NCBI RefSeq assembly: GCF_017874595.1
Contig: NZ_JAGILA010000004.1
Span: 477,207 to 541,206, forward strand
Direction: 5' to 3'
Length of the DNA: 64,000 bases
From: Sinorhizobium kostiense
Lineage (GTDB): Bacteria; Pseudomonadota; Alphaproteobacteria; Rhizobiales; Rhizobiaceae
Shown: one piece after another, positions 9,166 through 16,952 of the stretch
Layout: each line of letters starts with the position of its first letter
How positions within the stretch are numbered: position 1 is the first letter of the stretch
Translations under genes and position numbers: made by a program
The notes under the pieces: model-generated
Databases searched by the model: none
Told to the model about the DNA's origin: nothing
The model's input: only the letters and a program-made list of their open reading frames with translations

Positions 9166-9675
9166 ATGACCAGCGCACAGACACGCCCATCCGCAATTTC
9201 GGACCTGCGGGAGCAGCCGGGGTTTTGCTCCACGGTCGCGGACCGCGTCTGGCGCGCTTGGTGGCAGGGAGCAGGTCATCCGTTTGAACAGGTGTCCGAC
9301 CATATGCAGGAAATGCTGGATGATCGGCCGCTGCCCCTCGGTCTCGTCGCCCATTATGGGAAGCAGTATCTGGGATCGACCCTGATTGTTTCCTGCGATC
9401 TGGAAGAGCGTCCGCAATATGCCCCGTGGGTCGCTGCCGTATGGGTCGACCCAGAGCACCGCAGGCGGGGAATAGGCCGGGCACTTGTTGGCCGCGCGGC
9501 CGAGGCGGCATTCGGCTTGGGGTACGACATCGCCTATTTGTGCGCCTTGCCGGAAAAGCGCTCCTTCTACGAAGCATTCGGTTGGAACCGCCTCGAGGAA
9601 GGCGTCGGCCCGCATGGGCTTGCGGTGCTCATCCAGGAGCGCTGTAAGATCGCACCCGATCCATTGCAGACCTGA
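9166..9675 (+). CDS. GNAT family N-acetyltransferase
   Basis: 169 aa from ATG 9166 (a GTG at 9154 is an alternative). It has the acetyl-CoA-binding motif A VDPEHRRRGIGRALV near residues 100-114, followed by a KRSFYEAFGW segment typical of GNAT motif B. It transfers an acetyl group from acetyl-CoA to an unknown amine. Single gene, no operon partner. Confidence 0.85.
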   Translation: MTSAQTRPSAISDLREQPGFCSTVADRVWRAWWQGAGHPFEQVSDHMQEMLDDRPLPLGLVAHYGKQYLGSTLIVSCDLEERPQYAPWVAAVWVDPEHRRRGIGRALVGRAAEAAFGLGYDIAYLCALPEKRSFYEAFGWNRLEEGVGPHGLAVLIQERCKIAPDPLQT

Positions 9676-9990
9676 TCGCAGCACAGCCTCGATGCAGAGG
9701 ACAACCAGCGACCCTGCAACTCTCCTGCCGATACCCGTCCAACAGGGGATAAATGGCATCCTCGATCGTCCGGGCTGTCGCCGTTTGGCTGCTGTCGTTG
9801 TGGCAGGCGTCGTCGGCTATTTCCTCAACACCGGCACCGGCTAGTGGATAGGCGCATTCCCCCGAGCCGGCCATTCGAGGCATTCACCAATCAACTCGGC
9901 TACGCCAATACTGGGCTGTATATATAGTACATTTGACGTGATATACTTCGGATCATGAGTATAGCTGTAACAATGGTGAGGAGAAAAGCC
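9676..9990. other. intergenic region with possible promoter
   Basis: 315 bases without a convincing gene. Two short overlapping frames near 9750-9845 encode a hydrophobic peptide but lack a clear ribosome site. TG-A-TATACT at 9939-9947 looks like an extended -10 element 44 bases before the next start codon; the tract 9918-9950 is unusually AT-rich for the window. Confidence 0.35.
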
Positions 9991-10440
9991 ATGTCAATGA
10001 CACGCGTTGGTTGGCCAGTTGCGCTCGCAGCATGCTCCATCTTCATGGCGACCCTGCCGGTTCGGGGCGGTCCCCTCGAAGACGATGTCAAGACAGCCTA
10101 CACAGCTTGGGACGAGGCATTCGAAAAGGGAGACGCCAAGGCGGTTGCGACTTTCTACAACGAGGATGCACTTCTCCTTCCGCCCAGCCATGAAGTAATC
10201 GAAGGACCCGCTGGGGTTGAAAAATTCTTCAGCGGCATCTTCGGGAGGGGCGCGACCGATCACAAGCTCGAAATGATCAAGGCGGATGGCGACGGCAAAC
10301 TGATATATGCGGCAGCAAAGTGGTCAGCCAAGGGCAAGGATGCCCAGGGCAAAGACCAGCCATGGAGCGGAGTCTCGACACATGTCTTCGAGCGGCAAAG
10401 CGATGGCAGCCTGAAAATCAAACTGCATACGTTCAACTGA
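9991..10440 (+). CDS. secreted DUF4440/SnoaL-like protein
   Basis: 149 aa. The start at 9991 is preceded by GAGGAG at proper spacing; ATGs at 9955 and 9973 lie in frame upstream but have no such site. The N-terminus is a signal peptide (hydrophobic 8-22, ending near VRGG). The mature part fits the NTF2-like DUF4440 fold: an AYTAWDEAFEKGDAKAVA helix, a YNEDALLLPP strand and a VFERQSDGSLKIKLHTF end. Similar proteins are called SgcJ/EcaC family; ligand or activity unknown. A terminator-like hairpin follows at 10486. Confidence 0.75.
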   Translation: MSMTRVGWPVALAACSIFMATLPVRGGPLEDDVKTAYTAWDEAFEKGDAKAVATFYNEDALLLPPSHEVIEGPAGVEKFFSGIFGRGATDHKLEMIKADGDGKLIYAAAKWSAKGKDAQGKDQPWSGVSTHVFERQSDGSLKIKLHTFN

Positions 10441-10835
10441 GGTCAAAATGCTGCCCAGTAGCTAGTCCTCAGGCATCGTCGCCGCAAGGGCCTCCCCACT
10501 CTCAGGAAGGCCCTTTATTGCGCCTCTTCATTGGCGTCCTTGGCCCGCTCGCCGGCAATCGTCAGCATCAGCTCGACCAGCGGGCACCGGCGCGTGGACG
10601 GGGTACTGCCTCCTCGAAACATAATTGGCGAATGCTGCCGGCGCTGTTGGCCTCGCAAACGCCCCCGGTGACGGCACCGCGGTTGTGCGGCAGGAGCTTT
10701 CCACGACACGTGTTGACGCACTGTGGCGTGCTCTCGCGCATGCGACCGAAGTGGAGCGTTGCCGAGTTCCGCAGAGTTGAATTCGCCGCATGATGCCGAT
10801 AAAGGCTCCTTTCGCGGCGTCGACTGGAGCGGATT
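10441..10835. other. intergenic region
   Basis: 395 bases. It holds the hairpin at 10486-10515 and then no convincing gene. A 35-codon minus-strand frame (10515-10622) ends in a helical Glu/Ala-rich tail but has weak support. Confidence 0.5.
10486..10515 (+). terminator. Rho-independent-like terminator after the DUF4440 gene
   Basis: AAGGGCCT / AGGCCCTT arms, 14-nt loop, followed by TATTG. It stands 46 bases after the stop codon. The T-tract is short, so efficiency is uncertain. Confidence 0.5.
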
Positions 10836-11882
10836 TTGAAAGACCTTCACTACCCCTTTCGCATTTCCGAGAACGAGACCGGGTTGCGCCCGCGGCCGTT
10901 TTTCGATCGTGTGCGCACGCTTTACGACACGTTGCGGCTGACGGCGCGGGTTCGCCGGTGGAAGCGCGAGATCGAGATGTCCTGCCTCACCGAAGGCGGC
11001 GCGCGGCCGCTCGGCGACGACGACATTCCGCTCGTTTTCAACACCCGCAACGACCTCAAGCTGATGCCGTCCTTCCTGGCGCACTATCGCAAGCTTGGCG
11101 TGACGCGCTTCATCTGTGTGGATGACGTGTCGTCCGACGGCACGCGCGAATATCTCCTGTCTGAGCCGGATGTGGATGTCTGGCGTTCGCCGCTTCGCTA
11201 TGGCGACGCTCGCCGTGGCCGGGAATGGCGGGAGGCGCTGTTTGCGCGTTACGGCGGTGACCGGTGGTATCTCAACGTCGACTCCGACGAGTTCCTGATC
11301 TACCAGGATTGCGAGCACCAACCGCTGAGTAGGCTCATTCGCGTCCTCGAGAGCCGGGGCGAAAAGCGTCTGGCGGCCCCGATGCTGGACATGTATCCGA
11401 TCGGGACCCTCGGTTCGGCAATGCTCGACGGCAATGACGGCCGCATGCCGTGGGAAATCGCCGACCATTTCGACGGCGCCGGCTACGAGATAAGCTACAC
11501 GAAAAGAGCGATCAGCATTAAGGGAGGTCCGCGCCAGCGCAAGTTCTCCTATGTGCTGGAGCTCATGAAATACCCCGTCATTTACTGGGACAGAACCTGC
11601 AGCCTCAGCGTCAGCATCCATCAGCCGCTGCCCTGCGAAAGGAACTTTGTGCCGGTTACAGGCGTGCTGTTGCACTTCAAGTTCTTCGCCGACTACAAGG
11701 AGAAGATCGAAGCGGCGGTGGCCGACGGCCAATATTTCGACGGGGCCGTGGCCTATCGGAAAATGCTGGAAGACCTGCAGGAAACCGGCGATCTTGATTT
11801 TGCCAGCGAGCATTCCGTCCGTTTCTGCGGATCGGCGCAGCTCCTAGAAATGGGGTTCATCGCGCCCGTTTCGTTCAGCTGA
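10836..11882 (+). CDS. glycosyltransferase (family 2/92-like)
   Basis: 348 aa, TTG start with a GGAGCGGA site just upstream. It has a GT-A fold pattern: VFNTRNDLKLMPSFLAHYRKLG near 67-88, FICVDDVSSDGTREYL near 92, WYLNVDSDEFLIY near 145 (the DxD-type metal/nucleotide-sugar site is DSDE), and a late HFKFFADYK. This matches the Glyco_tranf_2_4 group that transfers a sugar to a surface polysaccharide or glycan. No signal peptide or membrane helix, so cytoplasmic. It stands alone, and the acceptor is unknown. Confidence 0.8.
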   Translation: MKDLHYPFRISENETGLRPRPFFDRVRTLYDTLRLTARVRRWKREIEMSCLTEGGARPLGDDDIPLVFNTRNDLKLMPSFLAHYRKLGVTRFICVDDVSSDGTREYLLSEPDVDVWRSPLRYGDARRGREWREALFARYGGDRWYLNVDSDEFLIYQDCEHQPLSRLIRVLESRGEKRLAAPMLDMYPIGTLGSAMLDGNDGRMPWEIADHFDGAGYEISYTKRAISIKGGPRQRKFSYVLELMKYPVIYWDRTCSLSVSIHQPLPCERNFVPVTGVLLHFKFFADYKEKIEAAVADGQYFDGAVAYRKMLEDLQETGDLDFASEHSVRFCGSAQLLEMGFIAPVSFS

Positions 11883-11901
11883 CCAGCGCTTCGGGCCTAG
11901 A

Positions 11902-11956
11902 AAATCGGAACCGATTTCTGGTCCTTTGCGCGCGATAAGATGCGCGGCGCTGTGAG
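11902..11956. repeat. palindrome plus degenerate RIME-like fragment
   Basis: AAATCGG-AA-CCGATTT (11902-11917) is a perfect palindrome just after the glycosyltransferase stop. It is followed by a TTTGCGCG..ATAAGATGCGCGGCGCTGTGAG segment resembling one end of the repeats at 47055-47253. It may double as a terminator. Confidence 0.45.
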
Positions 11957-12072
11957 CCAGCGAGGACTGAGGTTGAGAATTTCGCTGCGGCGCTCTTAAA
12001 CTGCGATGCCTCTGTCTCTATATCGCTTGCTGTGGCCGGTTTCCGGCGGGAGTGAGAAGCAGGATTGAAGAC

Positions 12073-13083
12073 ATGAAGCGTTTTGGACGAGTTCTGGCGG
12101 TGGCCGCCATCGGTCTTTCGGCAACGTTGGCGGTGGCCGACCTGGCTGAGGCGCGGCGGGCGGGCGGCGGGTTCGGCTCGCGCGGCAGCCGGACCTTTTC
12201 CACGCCGCCGGTCACCCGAACGGCTCCGACTAATGCCGCGCCGATCGAACGGACGATGACACCGCGGCAGAATGCCGACCCTTCGGCAGCAACGAGACCG
12301 GCAGCGCAGACCCAAACGGCGGCGAGACGCCCGGGCCTCTTCGGCGGGTTCGGCGGATCGATGCTCGGCGGGCTGATGATGGGAGGCCTCATCGGCATGC
12401 TGCTTGGCCATGGGCTCGGCGGCGGCATCGGTTTCCTCGGTCTCCTGCTGCAGCTTGGCCTGATCATTGCGGCCATTGTTCTTGCGATGCGGTTCTTCAA
12501 CCGCGGGGCAAGACCCGCCTATTCGGCGCAAGCGGCGGCGACGGGATCCTACGCAGCTCACGGCACCTCGCCATCCTTCCGCATTCCGCGCATCGGCGAA
12601 GGCACGAGCCGCCAGGGGGCGGGACTTGCTGCCTCCGAAGCCCGACCGGCGCAGGCTCGGGACGCAGGCGACGAAATCGGCATCGGGCAGGGCGATCTCG
12701 ATCGCTTCGAGGCAATGCTCAAGGAGGTGCAGGCGGCCTATGGGGCGGAAGATTATGTGGCGCTGCGCCGGCTGACGACGCCTGAGGCCATGTCCTACCT
12801 CGCCGAGGAACTCGGGGAGAACGCGACGAAGGGCCTCAAGAACGACGTAAGGGACGTGCATCTCGTCCAGGGCGACGTGGCAGAGGCCTGGCGCGAAAAT
12901 GGCGCCGACTACGCCACGGTTGCCATGCGATACGAGAGCATCGACGTGATGCGCGACCGGGCGACCGGCCGCGTCGTCAGCGGTGATCCCGACCACTCGA
13001 CGGAAACTGTCGAGCTCTGGACCTTCCAGCGCAGGCATGGGGCCGATTGGCAGCTCTCCGCGATCCAGGCCGTGGAGGCGTGA
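12073..13083 (+). CDS. Tim44-like domain protein
   Basis: 336 aa. Signal peptide or N-terminal anchor 1-25 (hydrophobic, ending ...LAEARRAGGG). It is followed by a Gly/Ser/Thr-rich linker, a Gly-rich hydrophobic segment about 96-145 (GGFGGSMLGGLMMGGLIG then a second membrane stretch), and a C-terminal Tim44-like domain from about 200 (DLDRFEAMLKEVQAAYG ... ELWTFQRRHGADWQLSAIQ). The Tim44-like fold is shared with the mitochondrial import motor subunit; in bacteria it is linked to membrane-associated protein handling, with no fixed activity. ATG 12073 is preferred over GTG 12052. Confidence 0.85.
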   Translation: MKRFGRVLAVAAIGLSATLAVADLAEARRAGGGFGSRGSRTFSTPPVTRTAPTNAAPIERTMTPRQNADPSAATRPAAQTQTAARRPGLFGGFGGSMLGGLMMGGLIGMLLGHGLGGGIGFLGLLLQLGLIIAAIVLAMRFFNRGARPAYSAQAAATGSYAAHGTSPSFRIPRIGEGTSRQGAGLAASEARPAQARDAGDEIGIGQGDLDRFEAMLKEVQAAYGAEDYVALRRLTTPEAMSYLAEELGENATKGLKNDVRDVHLVQGDVAEAWRENGADYATVAMRYESIDVMRDRATGRVVSGDPDHSTETVELWTFQRRHGADWQLSAIQAVEA

Positions 13084-13246
13084 TCCCAAGCGGAGGCAAA
13101 GGATTGAGAGTTGCGCGCATGGTATGCCCGCTATCCGGAGAACCGCGTGAGGTTCCAAAGCTGCGGCATATGTGGGCGACGTCCGGATTGCTGACTTTCC
13201 TCTCGGTGCGGCAAGCCATAAAATAATGCCAACAAGGCGGGATGAG

Positions 13247-14017
13247 ATGAGCACTAGGGCGGCGAGATCGGACGGGTGCGTGCGGGCCAGAAGCGGCAGG
13301 CTCAGCGGTTTCGTCTCGCCCATTGAAGCGGGCATCGCGGCGTTCTGCATCACTTTCGGCTCTTTCGCCTTTGCCGGTGAGGCGGCGGCCGGGGACTGCA
13401 AGGGCCTGGCCCGGCCGCGCATGGACTGGAGCGATTGCAACAAGCGGCAGCTGATGCTCGGCAGGAGCAATCTTCAAGGCAGCAATCTTTTCAACACCGA
13501 CTTCTCGGCCACCGATCTTGGCGGTTCCAATCTCACTTCGGCCAATCTCGAAAAGGCGACGCTGGTGCGCGCCTCGCTCGCCGGAGCGACAGCGGACGGG
13601 GCGAATTTCAGCAGGGTCGAGGCCTACCGCGGCAATTTCTCGGGGATCTCGGCTGAGAAAGCCTCTTTCGTCAGTTCCGAGCTGCAACGCGCCAACTTTA
13701 CCGAGGCGAAGCTGACCGGGGCCGATTTCGAGAAGGCCGAGCTCGGCCGCGCCAATTTCGCGAGGGCAGTGCTGACAGGCACGCGCTTTTCCACGGCCAA
13801 TCTGTCCCGCGCCGTGCTGAGCGGTTCGGCTTTCGAAGGCCCGATCGACTTCAGCCGCGCATTCATGTTCCAGACGAGAATAGAGGGGGTCGACCTCTCG
13901 GCCGCCTCCGGCCTGACGCAGGAGCAGGTCGATCTCACCTGCGGCGACGCGGCAACGAAATTGCCGGCAGGCCTTTCGGCGCCGAGCCATTGGCCATGCC
14001 CGGCGGACGACGATTGA
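13247..14017 (+). CDS. secreted pentapeptide-repeat protein
   Basis: 256 aa from ATG 13247 (AAGGCGGG upstream; an earlier ATG at 13226 is possible). A hydrophobic export signal ends near FAFAGEAAAG. Residues about 75-225 consist of A(N/D)LXX-type pentapeptides (SNLQG, SNLFN, TDLGG, ANLEK, ANFTE, ADFEK, ANFAR...), predicting a right-handed quadrilateral beta-helix. A C-terminal Cys-containing tail follows (LTCGDA, WPCPA), possibly with a disulfide. Function unknown; likely a periplasmic structural or binding protein. Confidence 0.85.
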   Translation: MSTRAARSDGCVRARSGRLSGFVSPIEAGIAAFCITFGSFAFAGEAAAGDCKGLARPRMDWSDCNKRQLMLGRSNLQGSNLFNTDFSATDLGGSNLTSANLEKATLVRASLAGATADGANFSRVEAYRGNFSGISAEKASFVSSELQRANFTEAKLTGADFEKAELGRANFARAVLTGTRFSTANLSRAVLSGSAFEGPIDFSRAFMFQTRIEGVDLSAASGLTQEQVDLTCGDAATKLPAGLSAPSHWPCPADDD

Positions 14018-14020
14018 AAA

Positions 14021-14515
14021 TCAGTTTACCCGTTCGCCGAAGGCGCTCTTTGGCCACAGGCAGTAGATCGGCCTTTGGCGGAGCGCAATTGCGGATCTCG
14101 CGCCGGAGCCAAGCCAGCGCCGCACGGCGTCCTGAGGCGGGTCGCCGTTACCGAGCGTGATCGAACGCCCCATCAGGTCGAGGCGGCGGCCGCTGTAGCC
14201 GGCATCGTCCGGGTGTCGGCCGAAGCGTGATGGGCCAAAGTCGGTGCTCCACCGTTTCCTGTGGGGGAAGGGCTTGGCAGCGCCAGCTTCGAAGAAGGCC
14301 CAGACATCGAAGTCCTTAATTCCGTTCGTGCCGTTGAGATAGTGGAGCGCGCCTCCCTGGGCGAGCGCCAGCAGGAGCAGCCGATCGCGGTAAAGGCCAG
14401 CGACCGGCGCCCGGTCAAAGATGCCGGCGAGAGCCTCCATCGCGACCGATGAGATCCTTTCAAGGTCCGCTGACGTCAATAATTCGTAGGAGCGGACTGC
14501 CACTTCGTTGCTCAT
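14021..14515 (-). CDS. hypothetical protein, last gene of leftward prophage operon
   Basis: 164 aa from ATG 14515 (GGAG about ten bases upstream; a longer ORF start at 14584 would overlap the upstream gene). Not firmly recognised. Visible parts: an N-terminal helical region (YELLTSADLERISSV), LYRDRLLLLALAQGG, and NGIKDFDVWAFFE, which resembles the acidic strand of nucleotidyltransferase-like folds, though no full catalytic motif can be shown. It is preceded by two coupled small genes that start behind a promoter-like element at 15212. Converges tail to tail with the pentapeptide gene, only three bases apart. Confidence 0.65.
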   Translation of the reverse strand: MSNEVAVRSYELLTSADLERISSVAMEALAGIFDRAPVAGLYRDRLLLLALAQGGALHYLNGTNGIKDFDVWAFFEAGAAKPFPHRKRWSTDFGPSRFGRHPDDAGYSGRRLDLMGRSITLGNGDPPQDAVRRWLGSGARSAIALRQRPIYCLWPKSAFGERVN

Positions 14516-14580
14516 GCGATCACAGCTCCGGCGGCGCTGCAGCGTAGCGCCGCGCCGAAAGTATAGCATAGGCGCAGCCC

Positions 14581-14823
14581 TCATTCGCCATTCCGCTCCG
14601 ACACGAGTCTGAGGCCCTGAAAGGGGCGGTCCTCAGGCACCTCTTGCCGCTCCTTGGGCGAAATCTCGTAACCCAACGCGAAAGCGATCTTCCTCAGCAT
14701 TTCGCGGGCACGGAATTCGTGGCGGGCGGCCGCGTCCTTGTCGGTGACGTAGTAAGCGGCGCTCACCGCCTCGATCAGGTTCAGCGCGGCGAGGTTGGCG
14801 ACGGCGTAAGTCTCGGCTCGCAT
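14581..14823 (-). CDS. small hypothetical protein
   Basis: 80 aa, helical. It begins MRAETYAVANLAALNLIEAV and contains AREMLRKIAFALGYEI. Its ATG overlaps the stop of the upstream gene (TGATG at 14821-14825), showing translational coupling. No recognised domain. Confidence 0.65.
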   Translation of the reverse strand: MRAETYAVANLAALNLIEAVSAAYYVTDKDAAARHEFRAREMLRKIAFALGYEISPKERQEVPEDRPFQGLRLVSERNGE

Positions 14824-15149
14824 CAGAGCGGCCCTCCGAATTGCTGGCGGTGATTGTGCGTTCCGAGAAGGCGCATCCGTTGATCGCCGCCGTTATCGGA
14901 AATCTCGCGCTCACGATTGCGTTCGAAGAAGACGTCGTCGATGAGTTCGGTGGCGGGGACGGCTTCCCGCTGCAGGACGTCGCCGTCGGCGCCGAGGTTC
15001 CAGGCGAGGGAGGCCAGGCTTGAATAGGTGGAGGAGAGGAAGCTTCTGAGCGCAGCCTGGTTTTCCGCGTCGCTCGATCGCAGGAGGTCGGCGCTGAACA
15101 GCGCATCGACGTGACCGTGGAGGTCGACTCTTATGCGGGGGATGGACAT
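14823..15149 (-). CDS. small hypothetical protein, first gene of leftward operon
   Basis: 108 aa from ATG 15149, chosen because a GAGGCAGA site precedes it and the promoter-like element lies at 15189-15217. Begins MSIPRIRVDLHGHVDALFSA; otherwise helical and charged, ending NHRQQFGGPL. No recognised family. It leads an operon with the 80-aa and 164-aa genes, divergent from the prophage structural genes. Confidence 0.6.
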   Translation of the reverse strand: MSIPRIRVDLHGHVDALFSADLLRSSDAENQAALRSFLSSTYSSLASLAWNLGADGDVLQREAVPATELIDDVFFERNREREISDNGGDQRMRLLGTHNHRQQFGGPL

Positions 15150-15188
15150 TTCTGCCTCGATGCCTTTCGTGTCGTTCACCGGAAAGGC

Positions 15189-15231
15189 AACATTGCACTC
15201 GCCATGTCGCGTGTCAACACGATACGTGTTG
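15189..15231 (-). promoter_or_regulatory. promoter with overlapping palindromic operator
   Basis: On the minus strand a consensus TTGACA (15212-15217) is followed, after 17 bases, by AATGTT (15189-15194). A perfect palindrome CAACACG-ATA-CGTGTTG (15215-15231) overlaps the -35 box, so a bound dimer would block polymerase. It would drive the operon starting at 15149. Confidence 0.5.
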
Positions 15232-15334
15232 TTTCTGTGTTGGAGGCGCCGCTTCGCCCGTGTTTCCAGACGCGCAAATGGTCGGCGCATCGAGCTTGCC
15301 GATGGCCGGATCGATTTTCGCGCAGATGCGCCAG

Positions 15335-16024
15335 CTAGGCGTTTCCGGCGAGGGCGATGTAATGAACGGATTGTACCGTTTGGGCTTCGAAATGCAGTTC
15401 CTTCGGAGGGTTGAACTGCTCGAGCACGAGTTCGGAATTGTTGTGGCGGACGAATTTCTTGACATAGGCAAGTGGTGCGCCGCCTTCCTCCAGGCGGATC
15501 TGCGCGATGACATAGTCGCCTTTGCGGACGCGGCGGGTGGGGTCGACGAAGCAGACTTCACCGTCTTCGTAGCGCGGAGACATGGAATCGCCGGAGACCG
15601 AGACCGCATAGGCGCCTGAAATTTCAGAAAGAATGGGCGGCGCCATGACTTCGTACAAGACAGCGCCGTTCATCAGGAATTCCCCATCCAAACCGCCGAC
15701 GGCTTGACCGAAGACAGGGATTTTCCTGCCCCGGCCGGTGACGCTCGCGCCAATCTCTGCGTTTGGTGAGTCGACCTCTGGCATCTTCAGAGAGTATCCC
15801 ACGCCGCCAACCGGCAGTCGGTCCGTACCCTTCAGCAGCCAGAGCGGGTCGACATTGAACTTCCGGCCGTAAAGCTCGGCCTCGGCCAATTCGAAATCGT
15901 TCTGGCCGTTCTCATGCGCGCGATAGGTCGAGGCGACGACGCCAAGCGCGTTCGCCGCATCGGAGGCAAAGCGGTAACCCGCCTTGATGCGCGCCTGGCG
16001 CAAACGTTCAGCTCTTTCGCTCAT
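15335..16024 (-). CDS. phage repressor, HTH plus S24 peptidase domain (CI/LexA type)
   Basis: 229 aa from ATG 16024. Residues about 1-65 form an XRE-type HTH (RLRQARIKAGYRFASDAANALG, then TYRAHENGQ). Residues about 105-229 are a LexA/CI S24 domain: the cleavage-type VFGQAVGG region (here not a plain Ala-Gly), the nucleophile in SGDSMSPRYEDGE and the catalytic Lys in AYVKKFVRH. Such repressors keep a prophage silent and undergo RecA-stimulated self-cleavage on DNA damage. The gene reads away from an operator array at 16021-16090. No clear Shine-Dalgarno sequence precedes the ATG. Confidence 0.88.
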   Translation of the reverse strand: MSERAERLRQARIKAGYRFASDAANALGVVASTYRAHENGQNDFELAEAELYGRKFNVDPLWLLKGTDRLPVGGVGYSLKMPEVDSPNAEIGASVTGRGRKIPVFGQAVGGLDGEFLMNGAVLYEVMAPPILSEISGAYAVSVSGDSMSPRYEDGEVCFVDPTRRVRKGDYVIAQIRLEEGGAPLAYVKKFVRHNNSELVLEQFNPPKELHFEAQTVQSVHYIALAGNA

Positions 16025-16090
16025 GACATGCAACATAGCAACATGAATAACATAAATCATGTTGACATTGCAACATGTATGATGTCATGA
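16021..16090. promoter_or_regulatory. phage operator region between repressor and early genes
   Basis: The 70-bp AT-rich block is bounded by perfect inverted TCATGACAT (16021-16029) and ATGTCATGA (16082-16090). Inside are the palindrome ATGTTG-ACATTG-CAACAT (16059-16076) and two further CAACAT half-sites at 16031-16036 and 16039-16044. A TTGACA hexamer (16062-16067) lies within the palindrome. This is the expected binding region for the divergent repressor. Confidence 0.65.
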
Positions 16091-16112
16091 CTGGCGCATT
16101 GCGGAGGTTGCA

Positions 16113-16328
16113 GTGACGTCGGGGCGCTGCAGGCGCTGCGAGCGACGGGAACTGCAGCGATCGACGGAAAAGGAGGCCGTATTGATCCGACCATACCCGA
16201 TTTCCAAAGCGGAGGACGCCGCTGCCTAGGCGGCCGTCGAGCACCGCGAATACGGCGCGGAAGCGCGGCGCCGTCTCTCGAGCGGGGAGGCGACGGCGGA
16301 GCCGCTTGCGAAGGGCAAGAGAAACTGA
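16113..16328 (+). pseudogene. small early ORF interrupted by an amber codon
   Basis: GTG start at 16113 with GCGGAGG five bases upstream; 38 codons then TAG (16227-16229). The same frame continues with strong GC3 bias for 32 more codons to a TGA at 16326. The N-terminal part holds CRRCERRE, a CxxC-like pair. It occupies the Cro position, just beyond the operator and divergent from the repressor. It may be a genuine 38-aa gene or a 71-aa gene broken by one nonsense change. Confidence 0.35.
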
Positions 16329-16354
16329 AGAGCAAGGGAAATGCGAGGAGAGGC

Positions 16355-16909
16355 ATGACAAATCCGGAACTGACAAGACAGCACCGCCACTACGGGGCGG
16401 TGCGCGAGAGGCTGGTTGGCGCGGCCGCGTCGGGCGGCCGGTCGGCGGTGCTGGCCAGGCTCGAAGCCGAGGCCGCGGAGCTCGCCCAGGAGAATGCAGC
16501 GCACAGGCGTCAAATTGCGGCGTTGGAGGCAGATCTCGCCGACGCGGAGGCGCGGCTGCTGGCGCAGGCAAAGGCGCTTCTGTCGGGGCGCAGCTCGGGT
16601 GCCGATGACGGTGCGGGCGAGGAAAGGCGATCCGTCGAAGCGATCGTCGCTTCGGTGCTCGCCGATTTCCCCGGCGTGAGCTGGGACGACATCATCAGCG
16701 TGCGCCGCGAGCGCCGGCTGGTGAAGCCGAGGCATGCCTGCATGCGAGCCGTCTATCAGAGCCGTCCGGACCTCTCGCTGCCGCGCATCGGCCGCATCTT
16801 TCGTCGGGATCACTCGACGGTGCTTGCCGCGGTGAAAGCCGAGCCGGAGGAGCGTCCGGCCTCTACGCAGGGCGGCGCCGGGCGTCTCTCAGACGCGCAA
16901 GGGCTTTGA
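16355..16909 (+). CDS. DnaA domain IV-like helix-turn-helix protein
   Basis: 184 aa. Residues about 30-80 are an Ala/Glu/Leu-rich coiled coil (RLEAEAAELAQENAAH). Residues about 95-160 match the DnaA C-terminal DNA-binding domain: VSWDDIISVRRERR, KPRHACMRAVYQ, LSLPRIGRIFRRDHSTVLAAV. The RDHSTVL segment corresponds to the DnaA signature (GRDHTTV) that reads the DnaA box. There is no AAA+ domain, so it cannot act as an initiator alone. It probably regulates transcription or replication of the phage by binding DnaA-box-like DNA. RBS GAGGAG. Confidence 0.8.
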   Translation: MTNPELTRQHRHYGAVRERLVGAAASGGRSAVLARLEAEAAELAQENAAHRRQIAALEADLADAEARLLAQAKALLSGRSSGADDGAGEERRSVEAIVASVLADFPGVSWDDIISVRRERRLVKPRHACMRAVYQSRPDLSLPRIGRIFRRDHSTVLAAVKAEPEERPASTQGGAGRLSDAQGL

Positions 16910-16952
16910 GACGCTGCATCCGAATCTCCCCCGCATGAAAGGGTTATTACCG

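Noticed and set aside
9749..9844. 32-codon ORF / overlapping hydrophobic frame
   Set aside because: Two frames compete, neither with a good ribosome site or homology I can recognise.
10515..11813. 432-codon minus ORF
   Set aside because: Antisense of the glycosyltransferase, which has recognisable DxD-type motifs. Only the last 35 codons lie outside and were too weak to call.
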